NCBI RefSeq assembly: GCF_008386575.1
Contig: NZ_VUOA01000023.1
Span: forward strand, 1 to 64,000
Direction of reading: 5' to 3'
DNA: 64,000 nt
DNA from: Salinarimonas soli
GTDB lineage: Bacteria; Pseudomonadota; Alphaproteobacteria; Rhizobiales; Beijerinckiaceae
Position 1 is the first letter of the stretch; the number at the start of each line of letters is the position of its first letter. The translations under genes and the position numbers were made by a program. Shown piece by piece: positions 1-8,874 of this stretch. The notes beneath the pieces were generated by a model. That model had not been told where the DNA came from and made no database searches. It saw only the letters and a program-made list of their open reading frames with translations.

Positions 1-67
1 GGGGAGAGGGATCATCGGCATCCGCCGCGCAGACCTCTGGAGTCCGGGCGAGACGGGCACGTCTGCG

Positions 68-117
68 CCCCTCTCCCCCCTTGCGGGGGAGATGCCCCGT
101 CAGGGGCAGAGGGAGGT
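68..117. repeat. REP-like double hairpin
   Basis: Two adjacent short palindromes sit here. The first has a C6 arm, a TTG loop and a G5 arm; the second is TGCCCC-GTCA-GGGGCA. The CTTGCGGGG core recurs at 3365-3510 and 54915-55071, so this belongs to a dispersed palindrome family. Bases 1-67 and 118-221 show no gene I can support. The G-rich start of the window (1-10) is complementary to the C-rich stretch at 68-78. Confidence 0.6.
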
Positions 118-221
118 CGGCGAGGCGCAAGCCTCGCCGCGCGACCGAACGATCAGGCGATCCCCAGCCGTAGGCGCGACACTCGTCCCGTGATCCAAGG
201 ACCCCGGGATCCCAGGCCCGC

Positions 222-812
222 TCACCGGTTCTCCCGCCACACCTCCTCCGCCGTGAGGCTCGCGAAGGCGATCCAGGCGGCGTAGGGGAGGGCCATGGCG
301 GCGGCCGGGCCGTCGACGCGGCGGGCGGCCTCGACATAGCCTAGCCCCGCGCCGAGCTGGGCGGTGGCGGCCGCGAAGCCGGCCGTGGTGCTGCGCTCGC
401 CGAAGAAGAGCTTCGTCCAGCCCGGGATCATGGCGAGGTTGACGGCCCACAGCGCCAGGGCCGCGTCGCGCTCAGGTCCCGAGGCCTCACGGAGCAGCCG
501 GTAGCCGCCGGCCGCGAGCAGGAGTTCCAGCGCCGGCCAGACGGCGCCGAAGACCGCGTCGGGCGGGGTGAACCCTGGCTTCTCCAGGGAGCCGTACCAG
601 TCCTTGATCTCGGGATGCGACCGGTCGGGGGCGTAGCGGCGCCCCACCAGGCCCGCCGCCAGCACCGCCCCGCCCGCGATGGCGAGCGCCGCCCAGGGCG
701 AGAACGCGCCTTCGCGCCGGTGCCGCCGCTCGCTCCGCTCCCGCAGGTTGGATTTCTGGCGCTCGTTCATCCCGCGCACGGACTCGGCGTAGACGTCGCT
801 CGACTGGGGCAT
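222..812 (-). CDS. TspO/MBR family protein
   Basis: A 196-residue membrane protein of the TspO (tryptophan-rich sensory / benzodiazepine receptor) family. These bind porphyrins and related tetrapyrroles and act in stress and pigment regulation. Residues about 43-196 carry the family's five hydrophobic segments. The signature KPGFTPPDAVFGAVWPALE after a WYGSL motif is visible near residue 80, and a KLFFGERST segment follows helix 3. The first 40 residues are polar and charged, an extension compared with the usual 150-160 residues; an internal start could remove part of it, but no better start is obvious. It is transcribed away from aroC, with a 133-bp divergent intergenic region. The family call is firm; the ligand is unknown. 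Confidence 0.85.
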   Translation of the reverse strand: MPQSSDVYAESVRGMNERQKSNLRERSERRHRREGAFSPWAALAIAGGAVLAAGLVGRRYAPDRSHPEIKDWYGSLEKPGFTPPDAVFGAVWPALELLLAAGGYRLLREASGPERDAALALWAVNLAMIPGWTKLFFGERSTTAGFAAATAQLGAGLGYVEAARRVDGPAAAMALPYAAWIAFASLTAEEVWRENR

Positions 813-945
813 GGCGGCTCTCCGGTGACCGTGGGGTCAAACGGGGCAGGGGGGCGGCGGTTCCGGCGGGGGAGGGGGCATGGAGCGGGCGTGACAGGCG
901 GGCGCGCACCACTTAAACAACCGCGCATCCGGCAAGGCGCGTCCC

Positions 946-2088
946 ATGTCCCACAACACCTTCGGCCATCTCTTCCGCGTCACCACCTTCGGCGAGAGCC
1001 ATGGCCCGGCGCTCGGCTGCGTCGTCGACGGCTGCCCCCCGGGGATCCCGCTCACCGAGGCCGACATCCAGGGCGAGCTCGATCGCCGCAAGCCCGGCCA
1101 GTCGCGCTTCACCACGCAGCGGCGCGAGCCCGACGCGGTGCGCATCCTGTCGGGGGTGTTCGGCGACGAGCGCATGGCCGGCCCCGTGACGACTGGCACG
1201 CCCATCGCGCTCCTCATCGAGAACGTCGACCAGCGCTCCAAGGATTACGCGGCCATTCGCGACGCCTATCGCCCGGGCCATGCCGATTACGCCTACGACG
1301 TGAAGTACGGCGTGCGCGACTATCGCGGCGGCGGGCGCTCCTCGGCCCGCGAGACGGCGGCGCGGGTCGCGGCGGGCGCCATCGCGCGCAGGATCTTGAG
1401 CGGCGTCACCATCCGCGGCGCCCTCGTCCAGATGGGCCCGCACGCCGTCGACCGGGCGAACTGGGACTGGGAGGAGGTCCACCGCAACCCGTTCTTCTGC
1501 CCCGACGCGCGGGCCGCGGCTCTCTACGAGGACTATCTCGACGGCTTGCGCAAGGAGGGCTCGTCGGTGGGCGCCGTGATCGAGGTCGTGGCCGAGGGCG
1601 TGCCCCCCGGCCTCGGCGCTCCCGTCTACGCCAAGCTCGACGCGGACCTCGCCGGCGCCCTAATGTCGATCAACGCCGTCAAGGGCGTCGAGATCGGCGA
1701 GGGCTTCGCGTCGGCGGCCCTGCGCGGCGAGGACAACGCCGACGAGATGCGGCCGGGCAACGGGGGCGCGCCCACCTTCCTGTCGAACCACGCGGGCGGG
1801 ATCCTAGGGGGCATCTCGACGGGGCAGCCCGTGGTGTGCCGCTTCGCCGTGAAGCCCACCTCGTCCATCCTCACGCCCCGCAGCAGCGTCACCCGCTACG
1901 GCGAGCCGGCGGAGGTGATGACGAAGGGGCGCCACGATCCGTGCGTGGGCATCCGCGCCGTGCCGGTGGGGGAGGCCATGGTGGCCTGCGTGCTCGCCGA
2001 CCACCTGCTGCGGCATCGCGCCCAGGTCGGCGCCGGCATCCCCTGGCCGTTCGACAAACCCGTCGAGCCGGTGCTAGGGGAGCCCTGA
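946..2088 (+). CDS. aroC: chorismate synthase
   Basis: Converts 5-enolpyruvylshikimate-3-phosphate to chorismate, the last shikimate-pathway step, using reduced FMN in the cytosol. The 380-residue protein has the usual length. It starts with [15 protein letters not shown], the conserved N-terminal signature. It carries the Arg-rich [11 protein letters not shown] stretch near residue 50 and the [10 protein letters not shown] signature near residue 127, both parts of the FMN/substrate site. The C-terminal GRHDPC motif is also present. The ATG at 946 has an AAGG-type ribosome site just upstream. ribB follows after 45 bp on the same strand, so co-transcription is likely. Confidence 0.98.
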   Translation: MSHNTFGHLFRVTTFGESHGPALGCVVDGCPPGIPLTEADIQGELDRRKPGQSRFTTQRREPDAVRILSGVFGDERMAGPVTTGTPIALLIENVDQRSKDYAAIRDAYRPGHADYAYDVKYGVRDYRGGGRSSARETAARVAAGAIARRILSGVTIRGALVQMGPHAVDRANWDWEEVHRNPFFCPDARAAALYEDYLDGLRKEGSSVGAVIEVVAEGVPPGLGAPVYAKLDADLAGALMSINAVKGVEIGEGFASAALRGEDNADEMRPGNGGAPTFLSNHAGGILGGISTGQPVVCRFAVKPTSSILTPRSSVTRYGEPAEVMTKGRHDPCVGIRAVPVGEAMVACVLADHLLRHRAQVGAGIPWPFDKPVEPVLGEP

Positions 2089-2133
2089 AACGCATATGCA
2101 ACGGCCGCCCGGGGCGGCAGGGGGAATCTGGAC

Positions 2134-3216
2134 ATGCCGGTCACCGTGACGGAGGCGCTCGAGGCGTTCGCCCGCGGCGAGATCGTGATCGTCACCGACG
2201 ACGACGATCGCGAGAACGAGGGCGACCTCATCGTGGCGGCGTCGCTCTGCACGCCCGAGAAGATGGCCTTCATCATCCGCAACACCTGCGGCATCGTCTG
2301 CGCGCCGCTGACCACGTCCGAGGCGAAGCGCCTGCGCCTCGATCCGATGGTGGCCTCCAACGACGCGCCGCTCGGCACCGCCTTCACGGTGACGGTCGAC
2401 GTGAAGCACGGCCTCACCACGGGCATCTCGGCCGAGCAGCGCTGCAACACCGTGCGGGCGCTCGCCAACGGCAACATGGGGGCGAGCGACTTCGTACGCC
2501 CCGGCCACGTCTTCCCGCTCATCGCCAAGGACGGCGGCGTGCTCATGCGCTCGGGCCACACGGAGGCCGCCGTCGACCTGTGCCGTCTCGCCGACCTGCC
2601 GCCCGTGGGCGTGATCTGCGAGCTCGCCAACGACGACGGCACGGTGATGAAGGGCGACCAGATCGTCGCCTTCTCCGAGCGCCACGGCCTCAAGCGCGTC
2701 TCGGTCGCCGACATCATCGCCTACCGGCAGGCGCGCGAGAAGCTCGTGGAGCGGCTCGGGACCTTCCCCGTGCGCACGCCTCACGGCGAGATGACGGGCT
2801 ACGCCTACGGCACGCCCTTCGATTCCGTGCAGCACTTCGCCCTCGTCCATGGCCGCATCGGCGACGGGCGCGACATGCTCGTGCGCTTCCAGCGCGCCGA
2901 CGTGGTGGCCGACGTGTTCGGCGGCGGGCGCACGATCTCCCGGGCGCTGGAGCGCATCGCGGCGGAGAAGCGCGGCGTGCTCGTCTACCTGCGCGACGGC
3001 ACCGCCGGCGTGCCCACCACCGCCTTCCCGGGCGCGGAGGACACCGCGTCGGAGGCCGCGCGCACCAACCAATGGCGCGAGGTAGGCCTCGGCGCCCAGA
3101 TCCTGCGCGACCTCGGCGTCACCTCGATCCGCAACCTCTCAACCTCCTCGCGCTCCTATGTCGGCCTGTCGGGCTTCGGCATCGAGCTCCTCGGCGAGGA
3201 GCCGATCGAGGGTTGA
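2134..3216 (+). CDS. ribB: 3,4-dihydroxy-2-butanone 4-phosphate synthase with GCH-II-like tail
   Basis: Makes 3,4-dihydroxy-2-butanone 4-phosphate from ribulose 5-phosphate for riboflavin synthesis. Residues 1-200 hold the RibB domain: the acidic DDDDRENEGDL motif (about 22-32), RPGHVFPL and RSGHTEAAVDL contain the metal and catalytic residues. Residues 205-360 align in order with GTP cyclohydrolase II, but the zinc-binding Cys cluster (C-x10-C-x-C) of RibA is absent, so this half is probably not a cyclohydrolase. Such RibB with a decayed RibA-like tail is common in alphaproteobacteria. The gene lies 45 bp after aroC, too close for an FMN riboswitch. Confidence 0.95.
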   Translation: MPVTVTEALEAFARGEIVIVTDDDDRENEGDLIVAASLCTPEKMAFIIRNTCGIVCAPLTTSEAKRLRLDPMVASNDAPLGTAFTVTVDVKHGLTTGISAEQRCNTVRALANGNMGASDFVRPGHVFPLIAKDGGVLMRSGHTEAAVDLCRLADLPPVGVICELANDDGTVMKGDQIVAFSERHGLKRVSVADIIAYRQAREKLVERLGTFPVRTPHGEMTGYAYGTPFDSVQHFALVHGRIGDGRDMLVRFQRADVVADVFGGGRTISRALERIAAEKRGVLVYLRDGTAGVPTTAFPGAEDTASEAARTNQWREVGLGAQILRDLGVTSIRNLSTSSRSYVGLSGFGIELLGEEPIEG

Positions 3217-3364
3217 CGAGGGGAGGGGGTGGCCCTTCCGGCCGGGACACCGCCGTCACCTCCTGTCCATGCCCGCCTCCGAAAGGGGGAGGAGGCTCGG
3301 CGGCGCATTTCAGCGCTCGCCTTGCCGTACCCGAGCCGACCATACGGGAGAGCCGCCACAGGTT
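3217..3364. repeat. palindromic repeat remnant, no gene
   Basis: G-run and C-run blocks here (for example near 3219-3230 and 3280-3292) resemble half of the palindromic element immediately downstream. An ACACCGCCGTCACC block at about 3248 matches the inner arm of that element. I see no coding signal between ribB and the convergent gene ending at 3529. Confidence 0.5.
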
Positions 3365-3510
3365 CCCCTCCCCCTTGCGGGGAGGGGCTAGGGGTGGGGT
3401 TGACGGCGGTGTCGAGCCAAGATGGATCACGACCGATCGGCTGGTGACATCTCCGGACAGGGCACCGCCGTCACCCCCCACCCCAGCCCTCCCCCGCAAG
3501 GGGGGAGGGA
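3365..3510. repeat. MITE-like inverted repeat (CTTGCGGGG family)
   Basis: A 146-bp imperfect palindrome. The left arm reads CCCCCTTGCGGGG, then AGGGGCTAGGGGTGGGG, then TGACGGCGGTG; the right arm carries the reverse complement of each block in order (CACCGCCGTCA, then CCCCCACCCCAGCCC, then CCCCGCAAGGGG). The arms are about 45-50 bp with a centre of about 45 bp. A second copy lies between serC and serA. It sits between the convergent ends of ribB and the proline-rich gene and could also act as a transcription barrier. Confidence 0.8.
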
Positions 3511-3528
3511 GCACGGCGGCGCCGGCTT

Positions 3529-5811
3529 CTACTGTACCGGCGTGCTCTTCACGTCGAAGTAGTGCGGCGGGGTGGTGTTGGCGGGGTAGATGGTGTCGAG
3601 GGTGATGTTGGCGCGGCCGCCGGGCGGGACGGTCACCTCCGCGAGCGGCGTGGTGCCGGTGGTGTTGGGGCGCTGCATGATCGACAGCGTCTCCTTGCGG
3701 GTGGTGCCGTCCGGGTTGGTGATGGTGACGTTCATGTTGCCGCGGAACGCCGCCGAGTCGCCGGTGTTGCCCGATCCCATGAACACCTGCACCTTCTGGG
3801 GCACCGAGCTCGGGTTGTGCAGCGGCAGCGTCATGTCGAACTCCGCGCCGTAATTGCCGTGCGGCATGGGCGCCGAGCCCGCGGCCTGGGCCACCATGAA
3901 GGGCGTGTCGAGGGGGGCGCCGCCCCGGGCCGTGTACTTCGTGTTCCACACGAAGCGCTGCGAGCTCGCCTCGCCGTTCTCCGGCAGCAGGAAGAGGTTG
4001 CCCTCGCTGTTGTTGGCCATGTTCAGCTTGAAGACGCCCGCGTCCGTGATGCCGTTGACGCGACCGTAATTGCCGAACTGCCCGTTCTCGATCTGCTGGC
4101 GCGAGGTGGGCACGGGCTCCTTCTCGGAGACCGGCACCATGGGACCCGAGGTCACGAGGGAATCCACCTTGGCGGGCGTCGCCGCGCCCTGGGTGAGGAC
4201 GATGTCGAAGCTCGCCTTGGCGTTGCCGGTCATGCCCGGCGGCTGGGTGACCGTGAAGCTGCCCTGCGTCATCACCTCGTTCTTCACCGGGAAGGCGTCG
4301 TTGGCGAGGATCACCGTCTTGCCCGGGGGCACGACGATCTCGCGGGGGAGCTCCGACTTGCCGGCGAGCGCGTTGCCGGTGGCGGCCATGCCGGGCCCGT
4401 CCATGGCGCCGCCGCCCCGGCGCACGGTCTCGTAGTTCTGGCGCGGGGAGCCGTCGTTGCCCACCGTGGTGTAGCGAGCCTCCCCCGTGCCGACGCTCGA
4501 GTAGTAGTTGGTCTTGAGGATCATCGGCTCGGTGCCCTCGTTGCGCACGGCGATGGTGCGGTTGAGGGGCGTTCCCGTCAGGTTCTGGTTCGAGATCATG
4601 AAGTTCACGGTCTCGCCCGGCTTGAAGGCGTGGTTGCACCCGTTCGCCGTATCGCGGCTGGAGAACAGGACCGCGCCGCCCGCCGGCACCGAAGTGACGA
4701 TCTCGGGCCGGTTGGAATGGACTACGTAGGTGCCGGGCTTCGGCCCGCCGACCATGCCAGCCGACGACGGGAGGTCGACGCGCTGAAGCATCTCGGCCGA
4801 GACGGGCGCCTGGACCGAGGGCACCGCGGGGGCAGGCTTGCTGCGGCTCTGGAACAGCTCCGCGCTGTAGCTCGTCGCGTTGGCGGGCGCGGCCGAGACG
4901 GGCGCCGCGGGGGTGGCCGGGGGCTTCGGCGCAAGGTCCAGCGAGGGGGGCAGGGTGCCGGCCCCGGGCACCGTGACGGGGCGGGTCGTCTCGCCGGGAG
5001 CGGGTTGAGGCTGGGGTCCGACCGGCCGCTCGCCCGCGGGCTTGACGGCGTCCGGCGCCGGCGCCGGTGCGGTCGTGACGGGGGCCGTGGTCGCGGCGGC
5101 GGACGAGGCGCCGCCCGTCTCCGTGCGCGACGGGCTCGTGCCTGAGCTCGGACGGCCGGGGGTCGCCTCGGCCTCGCGCCGCGGGCTCGGGCCGTTCGGC
5201 GGCTTGCCGCCGAAGCCCGGCGGCATGAAGGGGATGAGGCGCGCGGCGTCATTCGCGGGCGGCGTCTGGACCGGCGGCCGCTGCGGCGCCGGCTGCGGCT
5301 TGACCTCGGGCTCCTGCCGGAGGTTCGTCGGCGCCGCCGTCTGCCCGCCGGTCGCAGGCGTGGTGACGGCGGGCGCCGTCGCGGGCTGCGCCGTGGCAGG
5401 CTGAGTCGTCGGCGTCTTCGGCGTCTCGACGGGCGCGGGGGGGTGGGCCGTCGGAGCCTGCGGCTGCGCGGCGGGCGCCTGCGGCTGGGGCGTCGGATTG
5501 GCCTGCGGCGTCTGCCGCGGTGCCACGAGGGGCGCCTGCGGCTTGGCGGTGGCGCCGGGTTGCGCCGTATTGGGCGCGCCCGACGGCGGCGTGGTCAGGT
5601 CCGTGAACGTGCCGGTCCGCGGATTGAGATCGCCGATGCGCTGGACGTTGCCGGTGCGCGGGTCGAGATATTCGACGGGCGGCAGGTCGGCGGGCTGGGG
5701 CTGGCTCGTGACCTGCGACAGCTCGGCCTTGAACGCCGGCGCGGCGCTCCTGTCGGCGCTCTCGCGCGGGGCGATCGAGGGAGTGGTCTGCTGCTGTAAC
5801 GCGACGCTCAT
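3529..5811 (-). CDS. large Pro/Ala/Thr/Gln-rich protein, DUF3370-like C-terminal half
   Basis: A 760-residue protein I do not recognise with confidence. Residues about 1-60 are polar with a YLDPRTGNVQRIGDLNPRTG stretch. Residues about 70-330 are low-complexity, rich in Pro, Ala, Thr and Gln, and likely disordered. Residues about 360-760 look globular and rich in Asn, Gly and Thr, with predicted beta character. The segment around VVHSNRPEIVTSVPAGG resembles the start of the mainly cyanobacterial DUF3370 family; this is a weak recollection, not a search. No N-terminal signal peptide or membrane segment is visible, so location is unknown. The upstream region (5812-5911) is strikingly AT-rich for this genome and probably holds its promoter. 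There is no strong ribosome site at 5811. Confidence 0.7.
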   Translation of the reverse strand: MSVALQQQTTPSIAPRESADRSAAPAFKAELSQVTSQPQPADLPPVEYLDPRTGNVQRIGDLNPRTGTFTDLTTPPSGAPNTAQPGATAKPQAPLVAPRQTPQANPTPQPQAPAAQPQAPTAHPPAPVETPKTPTTQPATAQPATAPAVTTPATGGQTAAPTNLRQEPEVKPQPAPQRPPVQTPPANDAARLIPFMPPGFGGKPPNGPSPRREAEATPGRPSSGTSPSRTETGGASSAAATTAPVTTAPAPAPDAVKPAGERPVGPQPQPAPGETTRPVTVPGAGTLPPSLDLAPKPPATPAAPVSAAPANATSYSAELFQSRSKPAPAVPSVQAPVSAEMLQRVDLPSSAGMVGGPKPGTYVVHSNRPEIVTSVPAGGAVLFSSRDTANGCNHAFKPGETVNFMISNQNLTGTPLNRTIAVRNEGTEPMILKTNYYSSVGTGEARYTTVGNDGSPRQNYETVRRGGGAMDGPGMAATGNALAGKSELPREIVVPPGKTVILANDAFPVKNEVMTQGSFTVTQPPGMTGNAKASFDIVLTQGAATPAKVDSLVTSGPMVPVSEKEPVPTSRQQIENGQFGNYGRVNGITDAGVFKLNMANNSEGNLFLLPENGEASSQRFVWNTKYTARGGAPLDTPFMVAQAAGSAPMPHGNYGAEFDMTLPLHNPSSVPQKVQVFMGSGNTGDSAAFRGNMNVTITNPDGTTRKETLSIMQRPNTTGTTPLAEVTVPPGGRANITLDTIYPANTTPPHYFDVKSTPVQ

Positions 5812-5911
5812 TACCGTGAACCCGTTTGGACAGGGTCACAGGATGGATCCGTCGATATATAATTGCAAGTGATTATTGTTGATTATAAGTTATCAAATAC
5901 GGCATTTTGTA

Positions 5912-6841
<930 letters not shown>

Positions 6842-6941
6842 TCGAGCCTTTGCGAGCGTGTCCTGCCCTCCAGTGTCGCAAGGCGGGCCGCTCCTGTCCA
6901 TGCGGCATGCGGCTGGAGCCCCGCAGGCTGCGGACGCTGGC

Positions 6942-6956
6942 TTAACCATGCGTTCA
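6942..6956. promoter_or_regulatory. CtrA-like box upstream of L,D-transpeptidase
   Basis: TTAA-CCATGCG-TTCA matches the CtrA consensus TTAA-N7-TTAA at seven of eight positions and contains the TTAACCAT half-site. It lies 43 bp before the lipoprotein start codon, a plausible promoter position. This is a consensus match only. Confidence 0.45.
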
Positions 6957-6999
6957 CCATGTCGGGGCTAGGTGTTGGGTCCTGATCCGTGGGCTCGTC

Positions 7000-7578
7000 A
7001 TGCGTCGAATCGCTCTTGCTCTGGCCCTGTGCGGCCTTGCCGGCTGCAACTTCAAGCCGGTTCCCGACCCGAGCGTCTCGGCGCGCGACGCGGAGTGGAT
7101 GGCGCTCGTGCCCAACCACGACCTCGATCCCAACTTCCAGCGCTACGTGGTGGACGACCCCACCAACGAGCCGCCGGGCACGATCGTGGTCGACACCCGC
7201 GAGCGGCTCCTCTACCTCGTGCTGCCCGACCGCCGCGCCATCCGCTACGGCGTGGGAGTGGGCGACGAGGCCTTCGGCTGGACCGGCACGTCCCGCATCG
7301 CCCGCAAGGCGGAGTGGCCCTCCTGGAACCCGCCCGCCGAGATGAAGCAGCGCTGGCCGCACGTGCACCCCATGCAGGGCGGCCCGGCCAATCCCCTCGG
7401 CTCCCGCGCGCTCTATCTCTACGAGGGCAACCGGGACACGCTCTATCGCATCCACGGGACGAACGAGCCCGAGAGCATCGGACGCGCGTCCTCGTCGGGC
7501 TGCATCCGCATGCGCAACATCGACGTGATCGATCTCTACAACCGGGTCTCGGTCGGCGCCCGCGTCATCGTGCGCTGA
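7000..7578 (+). CDS. L,D-transpeptidase lipoprotein (YkuD domain)
   Basis: A periplasmic, lipid-anchored L,D-transpeptidase of 192 residues. Such enzymes make 3-3 crosslinks in peptidoglycan or attach proteins to it. The lipobox LAGC places the lipidated Cys at residue 16. The YkuD domain fills residues about 60-192, with the catalytic signature H152-x15-C168 in HGTNEPESIGRASSSGCIRM. Cys168 is the nucleophile. A CtrA-like box lies 43 bp upstream, which fits cell-cycle control of wall remodelling. It converges with the metallophosphoesterase, 19 bp away. Whether it crosslinks, hydrolyses or anchors is unknown. Confidence 0.95.
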   Translation: MRRIALALALCGLAGCNFKPVPDPSVSARDAEWMALVPNHDLDPNFQRYVVDDPTNEPPGTIVVDTRERLLYLVLPDRRAIRYGVGVGDEAFGWTGTSRIARKAEWPSWNPPAEMKQRWPHVHPMQGGPANPLGSRALYLYEGNRDTLYRIHGTNEPESIGRASSSGCIRMRNIDVIDLYNRVSVGARVIVR

Positions 7579-7597
7579 GGGCAGGCCGCCGGGGCGG

Positions 7598-8500
7598 TCA
7601 CTCGCCCCAAATATCCACGACCACGATCTCGGGCGGCACCCCGAACCGCACGGGGACGAGGCCCGCCGCGACGGTGCCGAGCCCGCCCGAGACGATGAGG
7701 TGGCGGCCGTCCTCGACCACGTGGCCATAGGCGTAGCGGTTGCCGTAATGCGAGGGCACGACGGGGGAGTGGCCGAAGAGGCGCACCTGCCCGCCATGGG
7801 TATGGCCCGCGAGGGTCAGGGCGATCCGGCCGGGCACCTTGGGGAAGATATCGGGCTCGTGGGCGAGGAGGATCGCGGGGGCGTCGTCGGTGACCTTGGC
7901 GAGCGTGCCCGGCAGGTCGTCGCGGCCGATATAGCGGGCGCGGCCGAGGCGGAAGGCGAGCTGGTCGCCGAGGCCCAGGAGCCAGACCGGCCCGCCCCGG
8001 GCCTGGAGCCGGACGGCGTCGTTCTCGAGAAGGGGCACGCGGCTGCGCCGGAAGGCGTCGTGGGCGAGGGTGTCGCCGCGCCGCCGCTGCGCCGACGGAT
8101 CGTCCCAGAACTCGTGATTGCCGAGGATGCCGTACACCCCGAGCGGGGCGTCGAGGCCCCGAAAGAGCGGGACGGTCTCGTCCCACGGGATCCGCGTGAA
8201 GGGAAAGCGGTCGCTCGACGCATAGTCGCCGAGCAGGACCACGAGGTCGGGCGCGAGCGCGTTGGTGGCCTCGACGATCTGGCGCACCCGCGCGAGGGGC
8301 ATGTAGGGGAGACCCGCATGGATGTCGGCGAGCGCCGCGATGCGCAGGCGCACCCCTCCGGGCCAGCCCGCGGGGGAGAGCGCGTAGGCCTGCACCCGCA
8401 GGCGCAAGCGCGGCTCCACCACGAGCCCGTAGGCGCCGAGGCCGGCGCCCAGGATCGCCGAGCCGGCAGCGCCCGCCAGGAGGCCGCGCCGGCTGACCAT
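7598..8500 (-). CDS. metallophosphoesterase (YaeI/YkuE type)
   Basis: A calcineurin-like phosphoesterase of 300 residues, probably exported. It begins MVSRRGLLAG, a twin-arginine-type signal with a hydrophobic stretch to about residue 28. The dinuclear metal motifs appear in order: LADIHAG, VLLGDYA, GILGNHEFWDD, LLAHEPD and LAGHTHGGQ. The order and length match the YaeI/YkuE group, some of which hydrolyse UDP-diacylglucosamine-type lipids at the membrane; the substrate here is not proven. I chose 8500 because it gives the TAT-like signal and lies 4 bp after the stop of the small gene 8505-8699. Longer in-frame starts run through that gene. Confidence 0.92.
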   Translation of the reverse strand: MVSRRGLLAGAAGSAILGAGLGAYGLVVEPRLRLRVQAYALSPAGWPGGVRLRIAALADIHAGLPYMPLARVRQIVEATNALAPDLVVLLGDYASSDRFPFTRIPWDETVPLFRGLDAPLGVYGILGNHEFWDDPSAQRRRGDTLAHDAFRRSRVPLLENDAVRLQARGGPVWLLGLGDQLAFRLGRARYIGRDDLPGTLAKVTDDAPAILLAHEPDIFPKVPGRIALTLAGHTHGGQVRLFGHSPVVPSHYGNRYAYGHVVEDGRHLIVSGGLGTVAAGLVPVRFGVPPEIVVVDIWGE

Positions 8501-8504
8501 GACC

Positions 8505-8699
8505 TCAGCCGAGGACCGCTTCCTTGCGCAGGATCGGCGGCAGCTCCCGGGCGGCGGCGTCGACGGTCTGCGTCTCGCGAACCTGGCGCAGGGCGGCAGC
8601 GAGCGCCGGCAGGGCCACGGGCTTGAAGCCCGTCGCGGTCTCGGCCGCGCGGAGGGCCGGCTGGGGGCGGGCGGTTCGGTAGGGGTTGGCCTGGGCCAT
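8505..8699 (-). CDS. small conserved-looking protein upstream of the phosphoesterase
   Basis: A 64-residue protein of unknown function. It is alanine- and arginine-rich, with a central stretch TGFKPVALPALAAALRQV that looks like an amphipathic helix. There is no signal or membrane segment. The ATG at 8699 is preceded by a good ATGAGGAACGCAC ribosome site, and the stop is 4 bp before the phosphoesterase start. This supports a real gene in a two-gene operon, whose promoter probably lies in 8700-8874. Confidence 0.65.
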   Translation of the reverse strand: MAQANPYRTARPQPALRAAETATGFKPVALPALAAALRQVRETQTVDAAARELPPILRKEAVLG

Positions 8700-8841
8700 G
8701 TGCGTTCCTCATGTTGTTCGATTCGCGCCGTCGGCGACGCGACGGGGCGCGGGATGCAGGCTGATCGCGACGAGCCTTGGGCACGTTCGTGGCGCTCCCA
8801 AGGCCATCCCGATCGCTCGCTCCCTCGTTGAAGGAACAGAT

Positions 8842-8856
8842 TTAACCGTCCGTTAC
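8842..8856. promoter_or_regulatory. CtrA-like box upstream of small gene/phosphoesterase
   Basis: TTAA-CCGTCCG-TTAC matches TTAA-N7-TTAA at seven of eight positions. It is in the 175-bp gap between the aminotransferase stop and the start of the two-gene phosphoesterase operon, 143 bp upstream of that operon. Function is inferred from consensus only. Confidence 0.35.
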
Positions 8857-8874
8857 CGTGCGGACTCGCACCGC

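Noticed and set aside
2089-2133. FMN riboswitch before ribB
   Set aside because: The gap after aroC is 45 bp, far too short for an RFN element, and no conserved RFN sequence is visible.
615-3605. 996-codon plus-strand frame across aroC and ribB
   Set aside because: Shifted frame of two clear enzymes; composition is Arg/Pro-rich without motifs.
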